Made by a program: the position numbers and the translations under genes | NCBI GenBank assembly: GCA_036927565.1 | Contig: JAYESD010000005.1 | Location: 150,990,023-151,054,022 of the forward strand | Source: Tuctoria greenei | Lineage: Eukaryota; Streptophyta; Magnoliopsida; Poales; Poaceae | Reading direction: 5' to 3' | DNA: 64,000 bases | The notes under the pieces: model-generated | Told to the model about the DNA's origin: nothing | Seen by the model: only the letters and a program-made list of their open reading frames with translations | Databases searched by the model: none | In this document: piece by piece, positions 11,679 through 20,827 of the stretch | Position numbering within the stretch: position 1 is the stretch's first letter | Layout of the letters: the number at the start of each line of letters is the position of its first letter

Positions 11679-12155
11679 GTTCGATCGAAAGCGTAAAGAG
11701 TCCTTAAACTGTGCTGGCTTACCTTCTTATGTAAGCCTCCAAAACAGTTGGATGGAAATCACAATTGTATCAAAATCATATTTCCAAAAATCTACCCTGT
11801 TAATGATGAATGGGCCCTGGTCCACTCCAGCGGAAAGGCGGAAGTAATTACCACAGGTGAACCGTTGTCATGATGGGAAGTTGGAAGCCCGAGGGCGGTG
11901 GCCTGACAAGGCGCGCGGAACCGATACAGTTTTCACATTGGGAACCGGCGACCATCAATTGCGTGAGATCCGCACCCAAGGATCTCGCTTGCCGCATTCA
12001 AAATAAGCCACACAGTGATGGTTTAACAGAGAACCATTGCCCCAACGGCACATTAGAAGACCTTTGAAGCCACAACGTGGGAATCGAAGATGGCCCCACC
12101 TCTAGTAGGATAACTTAACCCACAGAGTTTCTCCTAGAAGTGGGCAGGGAGCCAC
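11679..12155 (+). other. Gy1 region between the antisense gene start and the 3' LTR
   Basis: About 480 bases without a supported gene. It would hold the promoter of the antisense gene, but no clear TATA box was picked out. The last bases (GAAGTGGGCAGGGAGCC, 12138-12154) are purine-rich and lie directly before the LTR, so they are the likely polypurine tract of Gy1. Confidence 0.5.
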
Positions 12156-12986
12156 TGTTAGTACCCTGGGTATCGGGTACCCCATGATACCACAAGAAAC
12201 ACTGAAGAGTTCCAATCGTAAGAGTTGAAGACCTCCAAAGGCTACACGTGCTACAACATTGGACCAGCCTCCCACGTTTGGCTATCTCCAGCACTACCAC
12301 GTGGAATGCAAGGCCGGAGAAAAGTCCCCCTGTAGGGAAGCTCCAGTCTTGCCACGTCTCCAATGACCCCGGATCTAACCACAGTAGAGGGAAGCTCCGA
12401 TGCTGCAACATGTATAGTGGCTCCGAACCTGCCTCCCCACGACGGGAAGCTTCGAAGCCGCCACGTGTCAAGCCTCTGGACCTAAGACAATAACGAAGAG
12501 ACAAGCGGATCTGAAACGGTGCGGACATTCAAGGGGAAGTTAAACCTTCAGTTACAAGACCTGATTGCGTGTCATTAATGCAATATTAATGACATACAAT
12601 TGGGGCACTCTTAACAGCGGTAATGCCACCATTAAGGTGCATTATCACACTGTTAATTGTGCTTAATATTTACATATCGTGTATTATGCAATTAACTACC
12701 GCCAGGGCCACATGGCGGGCCAGGCTGATGTAACAGCCAGTCCATAGACTATAAAAGGGATGCGCTGCATGATACATGACAAGGAAGCTCACACGCTCAC
12801 AAGCGCCATACACATACTTACAACAACACAAGCCGTGGAGCAGGGTGTTATGCTTAGGTGGCCAGAACCACGCAAAATCTCTCATGTCACTGTGTTGTCC
12901 AAATCTTACGCGCCCCAACCAATCAACAACCTCCGCGGGCTATGATCTAGTATTACCGGGGGAAGTGTCGATCACACGCTTCGACA
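12156..12986 (+). repeat. 3' LTR of Gy1
   Basis: An 831-base repeat starts TGTTAGTACCC and ends CTTCGACA, matching 1-781 over its length. Differences are numerous, including the much shorter C run and changed G-boxes, so the insertion is old. It retains a TATA box at 12750. The 5-base target copy should be GTTTC (12987-12991); its partner is outside the window. Confidence 0.85.
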
Positions 12987-13010
12987 GTTTCCTAACCACC
13001 TTGCGTGCCT

Positions 13011-15592
13011 TGTCGAACTAAAAACTAGAGAGAATAATCAAGGAATGGCTGGGCTATGCCTATTTTTGTAGCCGCCACGGAAAATTGTTCAGTCCCTCGC
13101 CGAAATCTTTTATCCGATTGTTCCACCCCTGTCCCTCTCCACTATCGTCTTCTCCATGATTCCCAGAAGCTTTCCTATCATTTCCGAGGCATATAAGCTA
13201 TGGAGCGCCGGTTCCATCATTGTAGGAACCCTAGCTGTCGTCGCTGTCGTTGTGCCGCCATTTCCGGCTGTCACCACGTCGATTCAACCCCACCATTGTG
13301 TTCCTCGACCCTCGAAACGGTTAGGAGGAGAATATCAGCAAGGGAGATTGTCGGGAGAATGGAGCCAGTGAGCTCGGCGGCGCAGCGCCTCGCGGCACGT
13401 CGCGCGTCTGGATGTTGAAGATGACGCTGCAGGTCCCGCATGTCAGGCTCTGTTTAAATCCCTCGATATCTGCCGTCGTCGCGGGATCAAGTGTGTTTGC
13501 GCAGTTTAAACCCGTGGTCCTCGGTGTGGCCCCAATCCAGTTGGCCCATTTTAAATGGTTGGGACCCGTACGGATTAATCCAAACTTTTCCCTTTCCAGA
13601 TAAATCCAAAATTTCAGCAAACTTCTAAATTCAATTACTCCTAGTAGACGTATTCAAATAATTCCCAATAAATTCTGGTAGACTCATCTTGATCCGAATT
13701 TTGCAGTGGTGCAATTTGTTGGACTTGAAAGTCTATCTGCTTGAGAAATTAATTACTTCTGTTCTGCTAATTGGAAAATTCCCAATTTTGGTCAGAGCCT
13801 TCATTATAATACAATTGAACTCCACAACAGTTTCAAGTTCATTAGACATCATTTTTTGGACCAAACGGTGTGCAAAACCTAGTGTGTATAGAAAATTCCG
13901 AAATGTATAGAAACATTTCCAGATTTTATCCAACACTTGTAAAATCAATTTCTTCTTGTAGCATGCTCATAAACAAATTTTCATAGAACCAGTGAGACCT
14001 TCTCTACTATAATCATCCCCTGTTATCCATGACAAAGCTCCAGATTTAGTATAAAATTTCAGAGAAGATTTTTACTTGTTGGAATTTTAGAGGCAACAAG
14101 CTTCCTCGAACATCTCCACTTCTTGATCCAGATCTTCTTCACAGTACCTAGTATCTAGTGTAAAAATCCCAAAGCCAATTAAAAATATTTACATACCTGA
14201 TCAGTATTTAAAAAGTCTTCTATATAGTTTCAATATCACTCATGTACTTTATATATTGCATATCATATAGTGACCGAGATCGAGGAGGACCCGGGGCCCT
14301 TGGAGAGTATATCACCAGAAGCTAACTTCCCCTCCGACTCGCAGCCAGCAAGCCCCATTTTGTATTTAAGTGCTTTTGCAAAGTTTTGGTTTGTATCACT
14401 TATGTCTAGAGTGAATGTTGTGCATTAGGTCTAAGGTTCTTGTTACTCCACTTGCATGACCCACAAATCCCACAGAGTATTGGGTGGGTCTACAGCTTGA
14501 CCAGTAGAAAATGCCATGCTAATGTTTTGAGGAATCCGATAGAAGTCGGGTAGTTGGAATCTACTCGCGAAATAGAATTTTATCACACAGGATGGATTTG
14601 ATCAAAGAATGGTTTATGAATATGAATATGACACCAAGCAGAGGATAGGATGCAGCGAGACGTGGTCTCACGTGCGTAGCCCTACTTATGTCGACTGAGG
14701 ACCTGGGTGTCAAGGCATAGCCCACTGTCGATAGGGGTGGGTTGAGGGCAACAAGGTGTAAATCTGCCGGCAGGCACATACACGCTCCGTGCGGGGACCT
14801 TATGCCTTCGATGGTCGGACCGGTTCGGTGTTTGTGTTTATCGTGAAAGGTTGCTACATATGACATCGTGAGGAGCATTGCATGTTTCTCAAGCACATGT
14901 GTACGTACGTGTTATCCGGGTGTCTACTGATTACAATCACCGACCCTCACAATGATTTGAGCACTGCTTGTTCACTGCACTGTGACATAGTAAATACTGA
15001 AGAAGCCAGAGGAATTTGATGTATTGAATTATAATTGCTTTGAAATAATTATTACTGTAGTATATTTCTCACTAAAGTTACATTCTGAACATTTAATTTG
15101 TTGCTATAACTTGGAAGTAAGGATCCACTTGTAGGCAAGTCGTTTATGCAATATCACTGCCTATATTTATATGTATGCCTGCATGTAGAGTTTCATGCTT
15201 AGGTAAGACGGTTAATTCTTGATGAGCCTTCATGCATATGGTTGCTATATTAAGTTATTTGCATGTGAGACGTATGAGGAAGGGCCTGAAGATGAGGCGA
15301 GGCCCCCGTCGGGGTATACCGCCGAGTGGGAGCCGTGCACGCCGCCGTGATATGTTGTGTGCTTCTAGTTTGTAGCGTCCCCGGGTTGGATGGCTACACT
15401 TTTGCATAGCTAGGCTGGGTGTTTAGCTATGAGTATGACCTTCACTGTACATTAAGTACTGTTAAAGACTTCTGATATTTTTATAAATAAAACTTTGTAT
15501 TTTCTCATATTCTTTTCATGTCTGCTGTTGGGTGCCGCGTCACACGGCACTACCCTCTGCGATTCCTAGAATGTGTGGACCCGGTCCTCACA
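13011..15592 (+). repeat. Probable solo LTR of a Gypsy (Tekay/Retrosat2-like) element
   Basis: A 2.6 kb noncoding block runs from about TGTCGAACTAAAAAC to a GGTCCTCACA end. It contains segments I recognise as recurring in long LTRs of grass Gypsy elements: a TCGAGGAGGACCCGGGGCCC segment near 14280, a TGCATTAGGTCTAAGGTTC segment near 14420, and a GACCTGGGTGTCAAGGCATA segment near 14700. No internal domain or second LTR is attached. The ends do not show a matching 5-base duplication, so the limits are uncertain and it could instead be a truncated element. Short ORFs inside are not credible genes. Confidence 0.4.
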
Positions 15593-16239
15593 GGGTGACC
15601 TCGTAATAAGTCCACAATGCAAATATGAACATACTATCCTTGTCCCAAGCAGCCTCCTGGTAGTGTCTTACGAGGATATTATGTATGCGAGCATCTTCGC
15701 ACCGCCTGTGAATGTAGAGTGAATCGTAAGGATGTAAGTTATCCTTAATATCAATATTGTATTTTCTTACTTTTGAGTTACATTTTCATTGTCACTAGCT
15801 TATTTTAATACTTATATTATGTTTTCATTGTCACCAACACATTCTAATACTTTTGTTATGTGTTTCATTGCGGTACAAGATTGTGATCACAGAATGACCA
15901 GTTTCTAGAGATATGTCTGGTGAAGGAGTCAATAAGATTGTGAGTGAACCGTGTACTTTCACATGTCACAAAGTTTTTCACCGAAAAGGTGTATTCTTCG
16001 ACAAGACATGTCAACTTGTTGATGTGCCAGAACTTAGCCAGTAGGAACATTGAGGCGGTATTTAGTGAAACTTGTAAACTAAGAATTAAGATATATTTTA
16101 TTGTACAGTACTTGCATTGTATGTATATGAGGTGACCTATATTTTTTGATATGCGTGTCAATGTTTCTTGTGGAAGTATATTGTTTGTACTGTGTGTGAA
16201 TGCGCATTTGAATTTGAGCTGGATTAGAAATAATAACAC
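15593..16239 (+). other. Unassigned stretch
   Basis: No gene is supported. A local direct repeat (about 15778-15870) has two to three copies of a ~45 base AT-rich unit containing TTTCATTGTCACNA. The segment may be internal sequence of the CACTA element that ends at 16701. Confidence 0.3.
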
Positions 16240-16701
16240 GTAGTACAGGATAGGGTATATGTCTTCACAGGCTGGTCTTAAATAAAAACCGCCTATGCTA
16301 AGGAATTTTCACAGATGGTTTACAGTAAAGAACCGCTTGTGATAAGAAATTTTCATAGGCCGATCGGCTTTAAATGATAGCCTAAGATCAGAGATTTTCA
16401 TAGGCGGATCCTTGTAGGTAAAGAACCGTCTAGAAAAAATCTTTTCGCAGGCGGTTCATGATTGTAAAGAACCACCTGTGATAAGGTTCTATCACAGGCG
16501 GTCATCTACGAAAGCAACCCCCTATTTTTCGTAGGCGGTTTCTTGGATGTAAAGACAGCATATGATAATATATTTCAAAGACGGTTTTTGGTCTCCGCTT
16601 GTGAAAATTGCATTTTATCATATGCGCTTTGTTACAGGCGATTTTCAAAACGCTTGTGATAATACCCTTAGAGCCGCCTGTGAAAGTGTCTTTTCTAGTA
16701 G
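16240..16701 (+). mobile_element. Terminus of a CACTA (En/Spm) DNA transposon with subterminal repeats
   Basis: On the minus strand the segment begins CACTACTAGAAAAGACAC (16684-16701), a typical CACTA terminal inverted repeat. Inward of it are about ten copies of the motif AGGCGGTT...AACCGCCTGTGATAAG in both orientations, the subterminal transposase-binding arrays usual for this class. No matching 5' terminus was found in the island, so only one end, or a badly truncated element, is present. Confidence 0.7.
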
Positions 16702-16754
16702 TGTATATAGACATATATCTCTAGGAATTCAAAACTGTAACTGTACAAATCATT

Positions 16755-17000
16755 AATATATATGTGTACTAGTTCAAAACTAGAAGCGTTACAAACACTG
16801 AGTATTGTACCGGTTCACAACTAAAACCGTTACAAAAGGTCTACAAAGATATCAGTACCAATTTCAGTGAAGACCGTGTACTATAATCGCTTTCTGCACC
16901 GGTTCTTCAGGTCTCGATGATTGATGCAGCCATAGCAGTTAAGAACCGGTACTGATAATCATTTTTTACTGGTTCTAGTTTAACCAGTTCTGACAGGGCA
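16755..17000 (+). repeat. Second CACTA-like subterminal fragment
   Basis: Repeats of ACCGGTTC and GAACCGGTACTGATAA in both orientations (16800-16990) resemble the ACCGGTTCTAA...GAACCGGTACTAA arrays of another grass CACTA family. No CACTA terminus is visible, so this is a degraded fragment. Confidence 0.45.
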
Positions 17001-17230
17001 ATACGAAATGTTGTTTCTGTTGTATTGTATATTTTTAATGCATTAATATATATTTTATTTTTATAAATTAAAATACTATTGCTACACCAGAACGTTTATA
17101 TAATTATATTTATGACCACTGATTTCCTGCAGATCTGTCCTTGCATTGCAAATCGATATATATGTATATCCGTCAGTTCCATTTTAAATTCATCACCGTA
17201 TCTATATACAAGATTACTCATATCGCGATG

Positions 17231-17446
17231 GCATTTCATTACTGCTATATATTTTCCCTAAAACTTTGTCCGTGCTAATGTTAATAATATGTTTCTAAAA
17301 ATAAGAACTATTTTGATATTCATCGCCATACTATAAGATGCATATAAGCACCAATAAAAGACTCAAACTGCAACGGCATTTTCATTACTGCTATATATTT
17401 CCCTATACCTTTGGCAGTACTAACGTTAATCATATCTTTCTAAAAG
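17231..17446 (+). repeat. Direct duplication of ~70 bases upstream of the defensin-like gene
   Basis: 17231-17300 and 17376-17446 align over their length with about one difference in six bases. Both carry CATTACTGCTATATATTT and end in GTTAAT..TAT.TTTCTAAAA. The copies are 75 bases apart and lie 100-320 bases before the ATG, so they may duplicate promoter elements. Confidence 0.65.
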
Positions 17447-17462
17447 TCACAAAGTTCTTGTC

Positions 17463-17470
17463 CTATATAT
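17463..17470 (+). promoter_or_regulatory. Candidate TATA box of the defensin-like gene
   Basis: CTATATAT lies about 78-85 bases before the ATG at 17548. That distance would give a leader of roughly 50 bases, which is usual for small plant secreted-peptide genes. Confidence 0.5.
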
Positions 17471-17547
17471 TGTGCATTTTCTATTCTACGAGCTATTCTT
17501 GGTTTGTCACAGATAGTCACCATCTCATAGAGATAGTAGTCATCAAG

Positions 17548-17888
17548 ATGACCGGAGCCCAAATGCTTCTTTTGACGACGCTTGCACTTGTGGTGCTATC
17601 CTCATCTGGTACGTCGCTACCTTTTACTACAAGCTAAATTATGATATTGACCCCGTTTTTGTTGACATATGCACAGATTCAGCCGCAGCCTCCGTTGAAT
17701 ATGGCATGGAAACCTCATCTCAAAACTGTAGTTCAGTAGTTCTTAGATTAGGAAAGGAGTGTAATCCTGGTATATGCATGAGAGACTGCAAGGGCTTGGG
17801 AGGTCAACGTGGCACGTGCATCCCTGGGCCGGCATGCAACTGTCTGTTATGTGGGCCCCCCAAGGGCCCGTTACTGCACCTACAGTAG
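17548..17888 (+). CDS. Defensin-like secreted cysteine-rich peptide (two exons)
   Basis: Exon 1 is 17548-17608 and exon 2 is 17677-17888. The 68-base intron has GT and AG ends and a phase 1 position, as in known plant defensin-like genes, where the intron sits at the end of the signal peptide. The spliced product is 90 residues. Residues 1-20 are a hydrophobic secretion signal (LLLTTLALVVLSSS). The mature part has eight cysteines spaced C-X10-C-X4-C-X3-C-X9-C-X5-C-X-C-X2-C, close to the plant defensin pattern, including a gamma-core-like GTCIPGPACNC. Known family members act outside the cell in antimicrobial defence or cell signalling; which applies here is unknown. An 11-residue tail follows the last cysteine. 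The reading frame is intact. This is the only plausible host gene in the window. Confidence 0.68.
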
Positions 17889-18748
17889 GTTGACTTTGAT
17901 TTTGTGCTATTATATACATCTGGTCAAGGAATGATTAAGAAGTGTTGAGACAACTTCAGTTACAGAAAAAAATGATGTGTGGAAGAGAATGTCAACTGTG
18001 CTAGCTTCTACTCGTGGAAGAGCATGCAATATAAAAAATAAGGAAACTATATTTAATTTTATAATTTCACCAGCTGTTTATGTGAAATCAGATATAAACT
18101 TTTAACATGACAACAAGTTACCGCTATCTTTGTGGACAGCTACAACAAAAATATCCTGACGACTCCTCCATAGCCGGTTTTACTAATATTTTGTGGAAAA
18201 TAAAATACAAAGGCCAATGCAGTATGCAAGATGAGTACTGTTATATTGAAATCAGGTCAACACGGATGCACGCACCCCAAAAGCAAAACAAAAAACTCTT
18301 ACAGAAGTACATTATCAGACCCGAGATGAGCATTTGAGTTTAAAACTACCATCTCCGTTGTCATGTGGACCTCTCCTCCTACTGTTGCAATCAATCCCGC
18401 TTCTGGTCACATCATGGAAATTAGTGAAGTCAAACACATTGCCGATATGATGTCATTAGGATACGAAGGTCTGGCTATGATCCCGTTACGGTAACCCATG
18501 AGGAAGGGAAGATGATTCAAAACCCCTACCATAGAATGCAACCGATCGCTCCACGTAACGATAGGGGGTTTCAACATCATTATCACAGATGAATCTCATC
18601 AGATCTGGAAACCCACAGAAACTACAATCTTGGTTGTCATCCACCACTACCACGCACTCAACTACGGTCGTGTAGATGCTGCGAACTCATGCCATATATA
18701 CTGCTAGTGACTACCTAGCTGTCTACCTATCTTTTCTATATTTGGACC
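17889..18748 (+). other. Unassigned stretch after the defensin-like gene
   Basis: It holds the 3' flank of the peptide gene and about 700 bases in which I recognise no gene or repeat. A short open stretch at 18362-18497 has no recognisable motif. The last five bases (GGACC, 18744-18748) are the expected target copy of Gy2. Confidence 0.35.
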
Positions 18749-18816
18749 TGTCGATACCCTGCAGATGGGGTACCGTCGAGCATAGGATGAAGACATTGAG
18801 GCACGTTCGGTGGCGC

Positions 18817-19130
18817 CACGTGTCCTGAAGGTGCCAAGACCTAGGCCTCCTTCAAGATCAAGCTCCGGCACTACCATGAGAGCCTTGAAGATGGGACTTG
18901 GCCCCTCCGGTCAGACGGGCTCCCGAGACACCACGTGTAGGGATGAGACCTCCCCAAACTTCGGGGGAGAGCTCCGGTGCAGCCACGTGGCTCAGAGCGC
19001 CAGGTTCAGCAGCCCCCACGGGAAAGGGCCCGAAGATGGCGCGTCCCCTGGAGAGCCTCAAAGCTGCCACACGGCACAAAGGACCGGGGCTAGCCTCACC
19101 AGTAGGGGTCAGCTCTGATGCTGCCACGTG
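18817..19130 (+). promoter_or_regulatory. Series of CACGTG G-boxes in Gy2 U3
   Basis: Exact CACGTG palindromes occur at 18817, 18932, 18984 and 19125, each within a degenerate repeat with a preceding GCTCCGG.GC.GCCACGTG-like context. In plants CACGTG is bound by bZIP and bHLH factors in light and abscisic-acid responses. The role here is inferred from the motif alone. Confidence 0.5.
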
Positions 19131-19579
19131 TCCCGCAACTAGCCCTTGGCGGTAAGATGCGGGAGTCAAGAGATGGTGCGCCCTACCCATGTCAAGCACT
19201 GAAGATGCGCACCCACCTCGAGCGCACAACACGGAGCATGCCAACAGTCAGAGACTGCTAAGACCAATCGCATCACAGTGAAGGTGTTGCAGGCCTATAC
19301 CATCCAGCCAAGTGGGTAGCTTGCTGCAACAAGACAGGCTAACATGACACCTTCTGCCATCGTCAGCAACGACGCATGGGCTGCTGACGAGAAAGGCAGC
19401 AAGACGACGAGTCTTCATTGCCACGGTCAGAGGAAGCTTATGCGGGAAGCATAGATCATTAGTATAAGATCACCTCGGGACCACCTGTCGGGCCCTACAC
19501 CACACATGTAAGGCATCCGTCCTTAGCTATAAAAGGCCCAAACCGCCACGTTACTAAGGACCCAACATCGAATCCCCGA

Positions 19580-19583
19580 CACA

Positions 19584-19620
<37 letters not shown>
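19580..19620 (+). repeat. CA/AC dinucleotide microsatellite
   Basis: About 20 AC repeats lie in the R/U5 part of the Gy2 LTR, at the same place where Gy1 has CACATACTTACAA.ACACAA. This suggests expansion of a short CA-rich leader. Confidence 0.85.
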
Positions 19621-19623
<3 letters not shown>

Positions 19624-19820
19624 TACACACCCACTAGCAATAAAATCAACCGTGGAGTAGGGTGTTAGGCTCCTTGCGGTCCGAACAACGTAAAAACCAC
19701 TGTCTCATATACTCTCATACGCGCGTACACTTGATTGAGGCTTAAGGCCCGTCAAACAAATAACCTCCACGGGTTGCTCCTTGGCAGCTCCAGTGGAAGT
19801 GTCGCATTAACACATTGAGA

Positions 19821-19840
19821 TTTGGCGTGCCAGGTAGGGC
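19821..19840 (+). promoter_or_regulatory. Gy2 primer-binding region
   Basis: TTTGGCGTGCCAGGTAGGG is at the LTR boundary, differing from the Gy1 site by one base (CGCG to CGTG). Confidence 0.6.
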
Positions 19841-19876
19841 TTTTTCCTTTAAAAAATTGGTAGTGCTTTCACCACC

Positions 19877-20250
19877 ATGGTGTTCATAAAGCCTTTGAGT
19901 TGCGGCAAGATCAAGCCGCAAAAGGTCGACCAACATGTTGACGAAGTCGTGGAGATGGAGTTCCAACGGTCCAAACGCGCTATGGAAGTGGCTCACCATG
20001 CTGTGAACTTCGACCTCAACAGCGACCACGAGAGTCGCAAAGCACTCCACGTCATCTGTGGAGGATCTTGGGAACCCGCATCCAGGAATGCAGTCAAGAC
20101 CTTGCGCCAGGCAATGGCTTCAACATCCTCTACTCATGACCAAGCGCCACATCACAGGATGGAGGTGCTGATCAGCTTCGACGCCTCCGCCTGCCCTGAT
20201 GAATTGGGGGGGTCGGGTTGTTGCCCCTCCTCCTTGCCCCCACCATCGCC
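19877..20250 (+). pseudogene. gag: Gy2 gag remnant (gag-protease linker only)
   Basis: An ATG at 19877 opens a frame of 126 codons. It begins only about 55 bases after the primer region, yet from about 19960 it already encodes the linker that normally lies between Gag and protease (ALHVICGGSWEPASRNAVK, then VLISFDASACPDE). The capsid domain seen in Gy1 is absent, so most of gag has been deleted. At a run of G near 20205-20212 the frame shifts by one into the protease frame (20218 onward). The remnant could not build a particle. Confidence 0.65.
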
Positions 20251-20827
20251 AATGTAAAGTTCTACCACATCTTTGTAGATGGTGGAGCTGACATCAACCT
20301 CATCAACCATGTGGCCTTTGACAAGCTGAAGATTCCCATGTCCAAGCTCGCCCCATCGAGACCATTCTCGGGGGTTGGACCGGGGAGTATTATCCAGCAG
20401 GGCAGCATCCACCTCTGGGTGACCCTCGGGACAACCGAGAAATCCAGGAAGGAGAATATCCTATTCGGCGTCGCGGAGGTTAGCCTCCCCTACCATGCCA
20501 TCATCGGCAGGCCAACCCTGTACCGGTTCATGGTTGTAGCCCACTATGGCTACCTCGTCCTCAAGATGCTGACTCCCGCTGGTGTCCTCATAATCTGTAG
20601 AGACTGCACTGCTGCGGTGACAACTTTGGAGAAGCTCCAAGCACTGGGATCAGCCCCAGCACTTGCCCCGAGCGATGGTGGATCGAGTCAGCCCTCGCCA
20701 GACTCACGCGCGTGTAGTCATGCTGCTGGGCCATAGGTGCATCCCTTTGACGATGATGTTGTGCCCATAAAGACAATCCAGATTGGCTCTGATGCTTCTC
20801 AAACCACCCATACCGCGGGGAGTCTAG
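20251..20827 (+). pseudogene. Gy2 aspartic protease, then cut by the Gy3 insertion
   Basis: This is the protease domain of the Gag-Pol polyprotein. VDGGA, the active-site motif, is at 20275-20289, within FYHIFVDGGADINLI. YHAIIGRPTLYRFM follows at about 20490-20530. The frame is open from 20218 to 20736, so this is the best preserved protease in the window. Beyond the stop at 20734-20736 the sequence continues as the PR-RT linker (VPIKTIQIGSDA, about 20762) until Gy3 begins at 20828. The rest of pol resumes at 38873. Confidence 0.8.

Larger units (their letters stand above)
1..12986 (+). mobile_element. Gypsy LTR retrotransposon Gy1 (RIRE2/Grande-like), 5' end outside the window
   Basis: Two related LTRs (1-781 and 12156-12986) flank decayed gag, protease, RT, RNase H and integrase in Gypsy order. 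A tandem-repeat block and an antisense gene lie between integrase and the 3' LTR. The window begins at about base 42 of the 5' LTR, judged by aligning it to the 3' copy. Many in-frame stops and frameshifts show it is old and immobile. The layout (PR-RT-RH-IN, 3' tandem repeats, antisense ORF) is what is known for the Grande/RIRE2 group of grass Gypsy elements. The group name is inferred from layout and memory of the family, not from a database search. Confidence 0.85.
18749..19820 (+). repeat. 5' LTR of Gy2
   Basis: It starts TGTCGATACCCTG and ends CACATTGAGA before the conserved TTTGGCGTGCCAGGTAGGG. It shares start, end, TATA region (GCTATAAAAGGCCC near 19524) and the AACCGTGGAGTAGGGTGTTA-like R region with the Gy1 LTRs, but is otherwise diverged. 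It includes a G-box series and a CA microsatellite. Confidence 0.8.

Noticed and set aside
12248..12493. ORFs within the Gy1 3' LTR and their minus-strand partner
   Set aside because: They lie in LTR U3 repeats, not conserved as frames in the 5' LTR.
13156..13418. Small ORFs near the start of the probable solo LTR
   Set aside because: Short overlapping frames with simple composition; fits an LTR leader better than a host gene.
15865..16239. 124-codon minus-strand ORF
   Set aside because: No motif, AT-driven composition, and it lies next to a CACTA end; no support as a gene.
18362..18497. Open stretch that might be a gene fragment
   Set aside because: Short, with no recognised motif and stops on both sides.
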